A stretch of DNA of 64,000 nt from Saccharothrix obliqua (GTDB lineage: Bacteria > Actinomycetota > Actinomycetes > Mycobacteriales > Pseudonocardiaceae). This document shows, in pieces, positions 24,249 through 32,627 of this stretch. Location of the stretch: positions 372,001 through 436,000 of the forward strand of contig NZ_JAHXGQ010000001.1 in the NCBI RefSeq assembly GCF_019375475.1. The letters are read 5' to 3'. A model generated the notes under the pieces. It saw only the letters and a list, made by a program, of their open reading frames with translations. It searched no databases and was not told the origin of the DNA. The position numbers were made by a program, and so were the translations under genes. Within the stretch, counting starts at the first letter, position 1, and each line of letters begins with the position of its first letter.

Positions 24249-24683
24249 ATGCCACCCAAGAAGAAGAAGCTCGCAGCGGTCATCAAGCTGCAGATCAAGG
24301 CCGGGGCCGCGAACCCCGCGCCGCCCGTCGGCCCCGCGCTGGGCCAGCACGGCGTCAACATCATGGAGTTCTGCAAGGCGTACAACGCGGCGACCGAGTC
24401 GCAGCGCGGCACCGTGGTGCCCGTCGAGATCTCCGTGTACGAGGACCGGTCGTTCGACTTCAAGCTCAAGACGCCGCCGGCGGCCAAGCTGCTGCTGAAG
24501 GCCGCGGGCGTGGAGAAGGGCTCGGGCGAGCCGCACCGGAACAAGGTCGCGAAGGTGACCATGGACCAGGTGCGCGAGATCGCGCAGACCAAGATGGTCG
24601 ACCTCAACGCCAACGACGTCGACCAGGCGGCGAAGATCATCGCCGGCACCGCCCGCTCCATGGGCATCACGGTCGAGGGCTGA
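24249..24683 (+). CDS. rplK: 50S ribosomal protein L11
   Basis: A 144-residue L11, the 23S GTPase-centre protein and thiostrepton/RelA target. The proline-rich N-terminal helix region [20 protein letters not shown] and the C-terminal rRNA-binding domain ([32 protein letters not shown]) are canonical. It is followed after 70 bases by rplA, the conserved L11-L1 pair. The ATG has AGGAAGC upstream. Confidence 0.97.
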
Positions 24684-24753
24684 TCTTTTCCGCGAAGTCG
24701 TGGGAGAGCCGGCGCTGGCTCGTCACCACAACTGTTTGATTAAGGACAGAAGC

Positions 24754-25470
24754 ATGAAGCGCAGCAAGGCGTACAAGAACGCGGCTGAGCTGGTCGACCG
24801 GGAGCGGCTGTACTCGCCCCTGGAAGCGGCCAAGCTCGCCAAGGAGACCTCCAAGGTGAAGCTGGACGCGACCGTCGAGGTCGCCATCCGGCTGGGCGTC
24901 GACCCCCGCAAGGCCGACCAGATGGTCCGCGGCACCGTGAACCTGCCGCACGGTACGGGCAAGACCGCCCGCGTGATCGTCTTCGCGACCGGCGACAAGG
25001 CCGCCGAGGCCGAGGCCGCCGGCGCGGACGCGGTCGGCTCCGAGGACCTGATCGAGCGCATCCAGGGTGGCTGGCTCGACTTCGACGCCGCGATCGCCAC
25101 GCCCGACCAGATGGCGAAGGTCGGCCGCATCGCCCGCATCCTCGGCCCGCGTGGCCTGATGCCGAACCCGAAGACCGGCACCGTGACGCCCGACGTCACC
25201 AAGGCCGTCGCGGACATCAAGGGCGGTAAGATCAACTTCCGCGTGGACAAGCAGTCCAACCTGCACATCGTCATCGGCAAGGTGTCGTTCGACCCGGAGA
25301 AGCTGGTCGAGAACTACGCCGCCGCCCTGGACGAGATCCTGCGCGCGAAGCCGTCCGCGGCCAAGGGGCGTTACCTGAAGAAGGTGACCGTCTCCACGAC
25401 GATGGGCCCGGGCATCCCGGTCGACCCCAACCGCACCCGCAACCTGCTGACCGACGAAGCCACCGCCTGA
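24754..25470 (+). CDS. rplA: 50S ribosomal protein L1
   Basis: A 238-residue L1 of the mobile L1 stalk. Core motifs are [41 protein letters not shown] and the C-terminal [14 protein letters not shown] chose the ATG at 24754 because the protein then starts [16 protein letters not shown], the family's normal N-terminus. An in-frame ATG at 24700 would add 18 residues with no similarity. In many bacteria L1 represses its own operon by binding the mRNA leader; no obvious mimic is visible by eye. A strong terminator follows. Confidence 0.97.
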   Translation: MKRSKAYKNAAELVDRERLYSPLEAAKLAKETSKVKLDATVEVAIRLGVDPRKADQMVRGTVNLPHGTGKTARVIVFATGDKAAEAEAAGADAVGSEDLIERIQGGWLDFDAAIATPDQMAKVGRIARILGPRGLMPNPKTGTVTPDVTKAVADIKGGKINFRVDKQSNLHIVIGKVSFDPEKLVENYAAALDEILRAKPSAAKGRYLKKVTVSTTMGPGIPVDPNRTRNLLTDEATA

Positions 25471-25493
25471 TCCGGCTTCCCGCTCGGCCCGCG

Positions 25494-25525
25494 AAAAGCC
25501 CCCCGGCTCCCGCCGGGGGGCTTTT
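25494..25525 (+). terminator. Strong terminator after rplA
   Basis: AAAAGCCCCCCGGC (25494-25507) pairs with GCCGGGGGGCTTTT (25512-25525) around a four-base loop. The symmetrical A and T runs let it serve the convergent gene ending at 25532 as well. Confidence 0.85.
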
Positions 25526-25531
25526 CCGCGC

Positions 25532-26248
25532 TCAGCCGGTGACGCAGTCCGCGGGCTCGGCCTCGTAGTCCGTGATCGCCCACGAACCGCTCGGCTCCAG
25601 CTTCGTCAGCACGAACCGGCCCAGGCGCGGCCCACCCTGCACCCGCACCTGGCAGGACGAGATCTCGACCTGCTTCGTCGTCGGGGTGTCACCGGCCTCC
25701 GGCGCGGTGCGCTCGTACAACGCGACGTTGGTGACCTGCTTCTTCGCCTGCCGGATGGCCCCTTCGCAGTCGGTGGCGCCGAAGGCCTGGGCGAACTTCT
25801 GCTTGGCCTTGCCGTTGTCGGCGAACAACATGCAGCCCTGGTCGGTGATCTCGAGCGCCACGTGCTGGTACAGGCGCTCGACGGTGCCCCAGGGCGTCTT
25901 GGGGATCCGGCCCGCCTGCTCCTTGTTGCCCTGGGCACGGGGCTCGCCCCCCTCGTCGGCCGGGCCGAAGTAGTGGTCGTAGGCGATCGAGGCGATCAGG
26001 ATGACGACCAGGAGGTAGACCAGCCTGCGGAACAGCTTGCTGCCCAGGAGGATCAGCCACAGGGGTTTGCGTGGTGGGCGCGGGGGCGCCTGTGGTGGCG
26101 CGGGGGTGCCCGGCGGCAGCGCCGGGGGGCCGCCCTGGGCCTGCTGGAAGCGCTGGAACTCCTGGAACCGCTGGAACTCCTGGAACTGCCTGAGCTGTTC
26201 CGGGTCGATGTCCGGGGTTGGCGGGTTCCTCGGGGGCTCTTCGGTCAC
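25532..26248 (-). CDS. Hypothetical membrane protein with FQEFQRFQ repeats, 238 residues
   Basis: The N-terminal cytoplasmic tail is unusual: Pro-rich, with a repeated Phe-Gln motif (RQFQEFQRFQEFQRFQQ, about residues 20-36), then another Pro-rich stretch. One membrane helix follows at about 74-92 (LVYLLVVILIASIAYDHYF). The outer domain (about 110-238) contains four cysteines and ends EAEPADCVTG. The sequence WGTVERLYQHVALEITDQGCMLFAD is typical of small actinobacterial membrane proteins of unknown role. The GTG at 26248 is the only start giving the full tail. The gene is convergent to rplA and divergent from rplJ. Confidence 0.7.
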   Translation of the reverse strand: MTEEPPRNPPTPDIDPEQLRQFQEFQRFQEFQRFQQAQGGPPALPPGTPAPPQAPPRPPRKPLWLILLGSKLFRRLVYLLVVILIASIAYDHYFGPADEGGEPRAQGNKEQAGRIPKTPWGTVERLYQHVALEITDQGCMLFADNGKAKQKFAQAFGATDCEGAIRQAKKQVTNVALYERTAPEAGDTPTTKQVEISSCQVRVQGGPRLGRFVLTKLEPSGSWAITDYEAEPADCVTG

Positions 26249-26266
26249 GGGTCACATCATGCCGAT

Positions 26267-26296
26267 TTGGACGCCGGGGGACACGTCCCGTAACCT
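26267..26296 (+). promoter_or_regulatory. rplJ: Candidate promoter of rplJL
   Basis: TTGGAC (26267-26272) and TAACCT (26291-26296) are 18 bases apart. They lie immediately upstream of the structured L10 leader. Confidence 0.55.
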
Positions 26297-26311
26297 GTAC
26301 CCGGTTCCACC

Positions 26312-26449
26312 GAAGACCGCTGGTCTTCTCACGCCTCCGGGCGTGAGGACGAAGGGTTCGCACGGCGAACGGCCCGCGCAGGAGGACGAGGTTCCCGGAC
26401 GCTCGCGCGTCCCGATCGCCCCGTGCTGCTGTCGCGCCGGGGCGTTTTT
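26312..26449 (+). promoter_or_regulatory. L10-type ribosomal leader with attenuator
   Basis: Three small hairpins come in succession: GAAGACC/GGTCTTC (26312-26328), CTCACGC/GCGTGAG (26328-26347) and GTTCGC/GCGAAC (26356-26370). A terminator hairpin CGCCCCG/CGGGGCG (26417-26444) follows with TTTTT. The arrangement, 60 bases before rplJ, is that of an autoregulatory leader that binds the L10-L12 complex and controls read-through. Hairpins are seen; the mechanism is inferred from known L10 leaders. Confidence 0.7.
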
Positions 26450-26505
26450 CATGCCCTCCTCTCGTCGGCCCGGCGGTCCACCCCTAGCCCAGAGAGGAGG
26501 CGATC

Positions 26506-27054
26506 ATGGCGAAGCCCAGCAAGGTTTCGGCCGTCGCCGAGCTGACGGACAAGTTCCGCGGAAGCTCGGCCGCCGTCGTCACCGAGTACCGCGGCCTCTC
26601 CATGGCGCAGCTCACCACGCTGCGTCGCGCTCTCGGCGCGGGCACCACGTACACCGTTGCGAAGAACACGCTGGTCAAGCGGGCGGCTCAGGACGCGGGC
26701 GTCGAGGGTCTCGACGACCTGCTGATCGGCCCGACCGCCATCGCCTTCGTGGAAGGCGAGCCGGTCGACGCGGCCAAGGCGCTGCGCGACTTCGCGAAGG
26801 ACAACAAGGCCCTGGTCATCAAGGGCGGCTACATGGACGGCCGCCCCCTCTCGGTCGACGAGGTCACGCAGATCGCGGACCTGGAGACCCGTGAGGTGCT
26901 GCTCGCCAAGCTGGCGGGTGCGATGAAGGGCAACCTGGCCAAGGCCGCGGGGCTGTTCAACGCCCCGGCTTCCCAGGTCGCCCGCCTGGCCGCTGCCCTG
27001 GTGGAGAAGAAGTCCGCGGACGCTCCCGCGGACGAGGCTCCCGCCGAAAGCTGA
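26506..27054 (+). CDS. rplJ: 50S ribosomal protein L10
   Basis: A 182-residue L10, base of the L7/L12 stalk. The N-terminal rRNA-binding domain includes [22 protein letters not shown] and [12 protein letters not shown]. The C-terminal helix that holds L7/L12 dimers is at about residues 135-170 ([24 protein letters not shown]). The ATG at 26506 has AGAGAGGAGG upstream. It is 51 bases before rplL, and the operon is probably controlled by the structured leader at 26312-26449. Confidence 0.97.
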   Translation: MAKPSKVSAVAELTDKFRGSSAAVVTEYRGLSMAQLTTLRRALGAGTTYTVAKNTLVKRAAQDAGVEGLDDLLIGPTAIAFVEGEPVDAAKALRDFAKDNKALVIKGGYMDGRPLSVDEVTQIADLETREVLLAKLAGAMKGNLAKAAGLFNAPASQVARLAAALVEKKSADAPADEAPAES

Positions 27055-27105
27055 TCACCGACATCCGCGTCCAGTTCGGGCGTTGAATAGAAAGGACCGC
27101 CGATC

Positions 27106-27498
27106 ATGGCGAAGCTCAGCACCGACGAGCTGCTCGACGCGTTCAAGGAGATGACCCTCCTCGAGCTGACCGCGTTCGTGAAGGAGTTCGAGAACACCTT
27201 CGAGGTCACCGCCGCCGCTCCGGTCGCCGTGGCCGCCGCCGCGCCGGGTGCCGCGGGTGCCGCTGCCCCCGCCGAGGAGGAGAAGGACGAGTTCACCGTC
27301 GTCCTCGAGTCCGCCGGTGACAAGAAGATCCAGGTCATCAAGGTCGTCCGCGAGGTCGTCTCGGGCCTGGGCCTGAAGGAGGCCAAGGAGCTGGTCGAGT
27401 CCGCTCCGAAGCCGCTGCTGGAGAACGTCGCGAAGGACGTCGCCGACGCCGCCAAGGAGAAGCTGGAAGCGGCCGGCGCCAAGATCTCGCTGAAGTGA
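27106..27498 (+). CDS. rplL: 50S ribosomal protein L7/L12
   Basis: A 130-residue L7/L12. The N-terminal dimerisation domain ([22 protein letters not shown]) is followed by an Ala/Pro hinge (about residues 38-55). The C-terminal factor-binding domain ([36 protein letters not shown]) is close to consensus. It recruits translation factors to the GTPase centre. A strong hairpin terminator follows, and the mce operon, not rpoB, comes next. Confidence 0.97.
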   Translation: MAKLSTDELLDAFKEMTLLELTAFVKEFENTFEVTAAAPVAVAAAAPGAAGAAAPAEEEKDEFTVVLESAGDKKIQVIKVVREVVSGLGLKEAKELVESAPKPLLENVAKDVADAAKEKLEAAGAKISLK

Positions 27499-27526
27499 GC
27501 TGAGCGCCTCCGGGCGCGAACGCCTC

Positions 27527-27561
27527 GAAGGGCGGGCATCCCTCGTGGATGCCCGCCCTTC
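27527..27561 (+). terminator. Terminator after rplL
   Basis: GAAGGGCGGGCATCC (27527-27541) pairs exactly with GGATGCCCGCCCTTC (27547-27561) around a five-base loop. The remaining 148 bases up to the mce ATPase gene hold GTTACCG/GTGACCG half-repeats near 27595 but no clear promoter. Confidence 0.85.
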
Positions 27562-27709
27562 GGCGTTCGCCGGAACGGGTGGCGAAACGCACAAAGTTAC
27601 CGTTCCGTGACCGGTGCTAACCCAACCGAGGAGTAACCACCCCACGCCGGCCTCGTTGCACCCGGTGTGGCGTGCCTCACGGAGGCGTCGCCCGTGGCCG
27701 GGAGGTGCG

Positions 27710-28729
27710 ATGGGCGTCGAGGTGGTCGTCGAGGGCCTGACGAAGTCCTTCGGCAAGCAGACCATCTGGCACGACGTCACGCTCACGCTGCCGCCCGGCG
27801 AGGTCAGCGTCATGCTCGGCCCCTCGGGCACCGGCAAGTCCGTCTTCCTCAAGTCGCTGGTGGGGCTGCTCAAGCCCGAACGGGGCCGGATCGTCGTCGA
27901 CGGCACCGACCTCCTCCGCTGCACCGAGCGCCGGCTCTACGAGATCCGGAAGCTGTTCGGCGTCCTGTTCCAGGACGGCGCGTTGTTCGGCTCGATGGAC
28001 CTGTTCGACAACGTCGCCTTCCCGCTGCGCGAGCACACCCGCAAGACCGAGGCCGAGGTCCGGCGGATCGTGCTGGAGAAGATGGAGATGGTCGGCCTCG
28101 TCGGCGCGGAGCGGAAGCTGCCCGGCGAGATCTCCGGCGGTATGCGCAAGCGCGCCGGGTTGGCCCGCGCGCTGGTGCTCGACCCGGAGATCATCCTGTG
28201 CGACGAGCCGGACTCCGGTCTCGACCCGGTGCGCACCGCCTACCTCAGCCAGCTGCTGATCGACCTCAACGCCCAGCTCGACGCCACCATCCTGATCGTC
28301 ACCCACAACATCACGGTGGCCCGGACCGTGCCGGACAACCTCGGGATGCTGTTCCGCCGCGAACTGGTGTTGTTCGGACCCCGCGAAGTGCTGCTGACCA
28401 GCGACGAACCCGTGGTCGAGCAGTTCCTCAACGGCCGCCGCGTCGGTCCCATCGGCATGTCCGAGGAGAAGGACCAGGCGACGATGGCCGCCGAGCTGGC
28501 GCACCGCGACGCGGGCCACGCGGACGGCTCGCCGACCGGGGACGTGCGTGGTGTCGTGCCGCAGCTCGAACCCACGCCCGGCCTGCCGCCACGCGGTGCG
28601 GTCCGCCGCCGCAAGGACCGGGTCATGAGCATCGTCCACACGCTCCCGCCGCGGGCCCGGCAGGGCATCGTCGACAGCCTCACGCCCGAGGAGCGGCGGC
28701 ACTACGGCACGCCGGGTGGTGCGGGGTGA
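27710..28729 (+). CDS. Mce-system ABC transporter ATPase (MceG/MlaF-like)
   Basis: A 339-residue ABC ATPase. The Walker A motif GPSGTGKS is at about residues 40-47, the signature SGGMRKRAGLARAL at about 143-156, and Walker B ILCDEPDSGLDP just after. The C-terminal 70 residues are an extension, as in the MceG/Mkl family, that probably contacts partner proteins. It powers lipid or sterol import through the Mce complex. The ATG at 27710 follows GGAGG and is preferred over upstream in-frame codons. The stop overlaps the first permease gene by four bases. In M. tuberculosis the mkl ATPase gene is also near rplL-rpoB, but without a linked mce operon. Confidence 0.93.
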   Translation: MGVEVVVEGLTKSFGKQTIWHDVTLTLPPGEVSVMLGPSGTGKSVFLKSLVGLLKPERGRIVVDGTDLLRCTERRLYEIRKLFGVLFQDGALFGSMDLFDNVAFPLREHTRKTEAEVRRIVLEKMEMVGLVGAERKLPGEISGGMRKRAGLARALVLDPEIILCDEPDSGLDPVRTAYLSQLLIDLNAQLDATILIVTHNITVARTVPDNLGMLFRRELVLFGPREVLLTSDEPVVEQFLNGRRVGPIGMSEEKDQATMAAELAHRDAGHADGSPTGDVRGVVPQLEPTPGLPPRGAVRRRKDRVMSIVHTLPPRARQGIVDSLTPEERRHYGTPGGAG

Positions 28730-29484
28730 GCGCGCTGCGGGAGACGGGTCGGCTGGTCGACCTGGGCGTCGACGTCGTGCGCAACGCGTTCCGGCGGCCG
28801 TTCCAGTTCCGCGAGTTCATCCAGCAGTGCTGGTTCGTGGTCGGCGTGACGGTGCTGCCGACGGCGCTGGTGTCGATCCCGTTCGGCGCGGTGATCGCGC
28901 TCCAGATCGGGTCGCTGACCCGGCAGATCGGCGCGCAGTCGTTCACCGGCGCGGCGTCCGTGCTGGCGGTCCTCCAGCAGGCCGGCCCCATCGTGACGGC
29001 GTTGCTGATCGCGGGCGCGGGCGGGTCGGCGATCTGCGCCGACCTGGGCTCCCGGACCATCCGCGAGGAGATCGACGCCCTGGAGGTGCTGGGCGTCTCG
29101 GCGGTGCAGCGCCTCGTGGTGCCGCGGGTGCTGGCCGCGATGGTGGTGTCGGTCCTGCTCAACGGCATGGTCAGCGTCGTCGGCGTGCTGGGCGGCTACT
29201 TCTTCAACGTGGTCCTCCAGGACGGCACGCCCGGCGCGTACCTGGCGAGCTTCACGGCCCTGGCGCAGCTTCCGGACCTGTGGATCTCCGAGATCAAGGC
29301 GCTCGTCTTCGGCTTCATCGCGGGCATCGTGGCCGCCTACCGGGGCCTGCACCCGGCGGGTGGCCCGAAGGGCGTGGGCGACGCGGTCAACCAGGCCGTC
29401 GTCATCACGTTCCTGCTGCTGTTCTTCGTGAACTTCGTGCTCACCGCGATCTACCTCCAGGTCGTGCCGGCGAAGGGGAGCTGA
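28726..29484 (+). CDS. YrbE-type (MlaE-like) permease A of the Mce transporter
   Basis: A 252-residue integral membrane protein of the MlaE/YrbE family with five or six hydrophobic segments. Family motifs are FGAVIALQIGSLTRQIG, GSRTIREEIDALEVLGV (the EExDAL coupling helix that meets the ATPase) and the end VNFVLTAIYLQV. Two such permeases form the membrane core of the Mce transporter. It starts with GTG at 28726, overlapping the ATPase stop, and precedes permease B by one base. Confidence 0.92.
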   Translation: MSALRETGRLVDLGVDVVRNAFRRPFQFREFIQQCWFVVGVTVLPTALVSIPFGAVIALQIGSLTRQIGAQSFTGAASVLAVLQQAGPIVTALLIAGAGGSAICADLGSRTIREEIDALEVLGVSAVQRLVVPRVLAAMVVSVLLNGMVSVVGVLGGYFFNVVLQDGTPGAYLASFTALAQLPDLWISEIKALVFGFIAGIVAAYRGLHPAGGPKGVGDAVNQAVVITFLLLFFVNFVLTAIYLQVVPAKGS

Positions 29485-29485
29485 G

Positions 29486-30313
29486 GTGGCCACGAGCGAC
29501 AACCCCCTCCGGCGGCCGTTCGCCGTGCTGGACACCCTCGGCGACCAGCTGTGGTTCGCCCTGCGCGCCCTCGCGTGGACGCCACGCGCGTTGACCCGCT
29601 ACCCGCGGGAGGCGTTGCGGCTGCTGGCGGAGGTGAGCTTCGGCTCGGGCGCGCTGGCCGTCATCGGCGGCACGGTCGGCGTGATGGTCGGCCTGTCCCT
29701 GGCCACCGGCACGGTCGTCGGCCTCCAGGGCTTCGCGGCGTTGAACCAGATCGGCACGTCGGCGTTCGCGGGTTTCGTCTCGGCCTACTTCAACACCCGG
29801 GAGATCGCGCCGCTGGTGGCCGCCCTCGCGTTGTCCGCGACGGTCGGCTCCGGCTTCACCGCCCAGCTCGGCGCGATGCGGATCTCCGAGGAGATCGACG
29901 CGCTGGAGGTGATGGGCGTGCCCAGCCTGCCGTACCTGGTGACGACGCGGATCGTCGCGGGTTTCGTCGCGGTCGTCCCGCTGTACGTGATCGGCCTGCT
30001 CACGTCGTACCTGGCGGCGCGGGTCATCACGGTCGAGTTCTACGGGCAGTCGGCGGGCACGTACGACCACTACTTCACGTTGTTCCTGCCCCCGGTCGAC
30101 GTGCTCTGGTCGTTCGGCAAGGTGCTGGTCTTCGCCGTGGTGATCATCCTGACGCACTGCTACTACGGCTACCGCGCGAGCGGCGGCCCGGCGGGCGTGG
30201 GCGTCGCGGTCGGCCGGGCCGTCCGCGCGGCGATCGTCACGACCAGCCTGCTGGACTTCTTCCTCAGCCTGGCGATCTGGGGCACCACGACGACGGTGAG
30301 GATCGCGGGATGA
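29486..30313 (+). CDS. YrbE-type (MlaE-like) permease B of the Mce transporter
   Basis: A 275-residue MlaE-family permease, partner of the upstream one. It contains VMVGLSLATGTVVGLQGFAALNQ, GAMRISEEIDALEVMGVPSLPY (coupling motif EEIDALEVMG) and C-terminal hydrophobic segments ending SLLDFFLSLAIWGTTTTV. The GTG at 29486 is one base after the previous stop. Its own stop overlaps the MceA-like gene (ATGA), so the whole operon is tightly coupled. Confidence 0.92.
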   Translation: MATSDNPLRRPFAVLDTLGDQLWFALRALAWTPRALTRYPREALRLLAEVSFGSGALAVIGGTVGVMVGLSLATGTVVGLQGFAALNQIGTSAFAGFVSAYFNTREIAPLVAALALSATVGSGFTAQLGAMRISEEIDALEVMGVPSLPYLVTTRIVAGFVAVVPLYVIGLLTSYLAARVITVEFYGQSAGTYDHYFTLFLPPVDVLWSFGKVLVFAVVIILTHCYYGYRASGGPAGVGVAVGRAVRAAIVTTSLLDFFLSLAIWGTTTTVRIAG

Positions 30314-31602
30314 CCGGGCGGCGACTGCTGGGCGTCGCGTTCCTCGCGGTGATCGCCCTCTTCCTCTCCCTCACCGTGGCCGTCTACAACGACGCCTTCA
30401 CCGGGTCCGTGCGGGTCACCCTGAGAACCGACCGGGTCGGCAACCAGCTCCTGGTGTCGTCGGACGTGAAGGTGCGCGGCGTGCTCGTCGGCGAGGTGAC
30501 GCGCATCCGGGCGGTCGACGGCGGCGCGGAGCTGGACCTGGCGCTGCACCCGGACCAGGCGGCGCGCATACCCGCCGACGTGTCGGCGCGGCTGCTGCCG
30601 AAGACCCTGTTCGGTGAGCGGTACGTCAGCCTGGTGCCGCCCGCCGGGCACACGGCGGACCCCCTGGCCGACGGAGCGGTGATCGAGCAGGACCGCTCCA
30701 GCGGCGCCGTCGAGCTGGAACGGGTGCTCGACGACCTGTTGCCGGTGTTGCGGGCCGTGCGGCCGGAGAAGCTGGCCACGACCCTGACCGCCGTGTCGCA
30801 GGCGTTGTCCGGCCGGGGGAAGCCGCTGGGGGAGACCCTGGTGGCGCTGGCCGGGTACCTGGGCGAGCTGAACCCGGAGTTGCCGCGGCTCAAGGAGGGC
30901 ATCAGCAGGCTGGCCGACGTGGCGGAGGTCTACTCCGCCGCCGCGCCCGACCTGGTGCGCGCGCTCGACGACGCGACCACCACCAGCCGCACGCTGGTCG
31001 AGCAGCGGGACGCGTTGCTCGACCTGTACGGCTCGCTCACCACGACCGCCGTCGACGTGCACGGCTTCCTCGCGGCCAACCGGAACAACCTGATCCGGCT
31101 GGCCGACGTGTCGCGGCCGACGCTGGAGCTGCTGGCGAAGTACGCGCCCGAGTACCCGTGCCTGCTCCGGGGCCTCACCGAGTTCAAGCCGATCATGGAC
31201 CAGGTGTTCGGCAAGGGCACCGACGAGCCCGGCCTGCACATCACGCTGGAGATCACCGCCAACCGCGGCAAGTACGAGCCCGGCCGCGACGAGCCGGAGT
31301 ACGCCGACAAGCGCGGTCCCCGCTGCTACGACATCGTGCCGCGGCCGGACCCGTTCCCGCAGTACCCGCCCGAGGGCCCGGTGCGGGACGGCTCCACCCC
31401 GCCGCCACCCGCGCGGATCGCGCACGACGGCGTGCTGCCCGCGTCCGGCGGCGGCGTGCCGAGCCTGGCGAACTCGCCCGCGGAGCAGGAGTTCCTGGCC
31501 GCGTTGCTCGCGCCGCGGTTCGGCGTGGAGCAGGCGGAGATGCCGAGCTTCACGGCGCTGCTGCTCGGCCCGCTGTACCGGGGAGCGGAGGTGCACGCGT
31601 GA
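30310..31602 (+). CDS. MceA-like substrate-binding protein
   Basis: A 430-residue Mce family protein and the first of six. The N-terminal membrane anchor (about residues 5-25, LLGVAFLAVIALFLSLTVAVY) is followed by the MlaD/MCE domain (about 35-115, with SSDVKVRGVLVGEVTRI and FGERYVSLVPP). The long helical region (about 130-290, EKLATTLTAVSQAL) forms the needle in known Mce complexes. The C-terminal part has the typical ELLAKYAPEYPCLLRGL. It is exported and tethered, forming part of the hydrophobic tunnel. Confidence 0.92.
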   Translation: MTGRRLLGVAFLAVIALFLSLTVAVYNDAFTGSVRVTLRTDRVGNQLLVSSDVKVRGVLVGEVTRIRAVDGGAELDLALHPDQAARIPADVSARLLPKTLFGERYVSLVPPAGHTADPLADGAVIEQDRSSGAVELERVLDDLLPVLRAVRPEKLATTLTAVSQALSGRGKPLGETLVALAGYLGELNPELPRLKEGISRLADVAEVYSAAAPDLVRALDDATTTSRTLVEQRDALLDLYGSLTTTAVDVHGFLAANRNNLIRLADVSRPTLELLAKYAPEYPCLLRGLTEFKPIMDQVFGKGTDEPGLHITLEITANRGKYEPGRDEPEYADKRGPRCYDIVPRPDPFPQYPPEGPVRDGSTPPPPARIAHDGVLPASGGGVPSLANSPAEQEFLAALLAPRFGVEQAEMPSFTALLLGPLYRGAEVHA

Positions 31603-32627
31603 GGTCCCTGGTCGCACCGCTGGTCAAGCTGGGTGTCTTCGCCACCGTCACGGTCCTGGCGACGGCGCTGCTGGCGATCACCATCGACAACACCGACTTC
31701 CGCGACACCCACCCGTACGCGGCCCGGTTCACCGACGCGACCGCCCTGGAGGAGGGCGACGACGTCCGCATCGCCGGCGTGCGCGTCGGCCAGGTGACCG
31801 ACGTGCGGGTGGTGGACCGCCGGATCGCCGAGGTGGCGTTCACCGTCGACCGGGAACGCGGCCTGCCCCGGTCGGTGACGGCGACCATCAAGTACCGCGA
31901 CCTGGTCGGCCGGCGGTACGTCGCGCTGGAGCACGGCACGGGCGACGCGTCCGCGCTGCGGCCCGGCGACGTGATCCCGCTGGAGCGCACCAGGCCGGCG
32001 CTCGACCTGACGGTGTTGTTCAACGGGTTCGAACCGCTGTTCCAGGCGCTGGACCCGGACGACGTGAACAAGCTGTCCGGCGAGATCATCCGGGTGCTCC
32101 AGGGCGAGGGCGGCACGGTCGACAGCCTGCTGCGGCACACCGCGTCGCTCACCAGGACCCTCGCCGACCGGGACCGCGTGATCGGCGAGGTGGTCGACAA
32201 CCTCAACGCCGTGCTGGACGCCGTGAACAGCCGCACCGACCAGGTGACCGCGCTGGTGACCACGGTCCAGGAGCTGACCACCGGCCTCGCGTCGGACCGG
32301 CAGGCGATCGGCGACGCGATCAACGCCATCGGGGACCTGACGGGCACCACGGCGGGCCTGCTGGCGGAGGCGCGCGAGCCGCTGCGGGACGACATCTCGC
32401 GGCTGGGCCTGGTGTCGCGGACGCTGGCCGACCACGAGGCGGTCGTGGAGGGCGTCATCCAGCGGCTGCCGACCAAGATCGAGGCGATGGCGCGGACCGC
32501 GTCGTACGGGTCCTGGTTCAACTTCTTCCTGTGCGAGGCCGGCGGTCGGGTCGCGGTGCCGCCGGTGGTCGACGACCCGATCCCCATCACGGTGCTGCCG
32601 GTGACCCAGGCGAGGTGTCGCCCGTGA
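31599..32627 (+). CDS. MceB-like protein
   Basis: A 342-residue Mce protein. The N-terminal anchor spans about residues 8-30 (VKLGVFATVTVLATALLAIT). The MCE domain contains ALEEGDDVRIAGVRVGQVTDV and YRDLVGRRYVALE. The helical tail (about 130-290) ends with an SWFNFFLCEAGG segment typical of MceB. The GTG start overlaps the MceA stop by four bases. There are two cysteines near the C-terminus, in FFLCEAG and QARCRP, as in other MceB proteins. Confidence 0.92.
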   Translation: MRSLVAPLVKLGVFATVTVLATALLAITIDNTDFRDTHPYAARFTDATALEEGDDVRIAGVRVGQVTDVRVVDRRIAEVAFTVDRERGLPRSVTATIKYRDLVGRRYVALEHGTGDASALRPGDVIPLERTRPALDLTVLFNGFEPLFQALDPDDVNKLSGEIIRVLQGEGGTVDSLLRHTASLTRTLADRDRVIGEVVDNLNAVLDAVNSRTDQVTALVTTVQELTTGLASDRQAIGDAINAIGDLTGTTAGLLAEAREPLRDDISRLGLVSRTLADHEAVVEGVIQRLPTKIEAMARTASYGSWFNFFLCEAGGRVAVPPVVDDPIPITVLPVTQARCRP

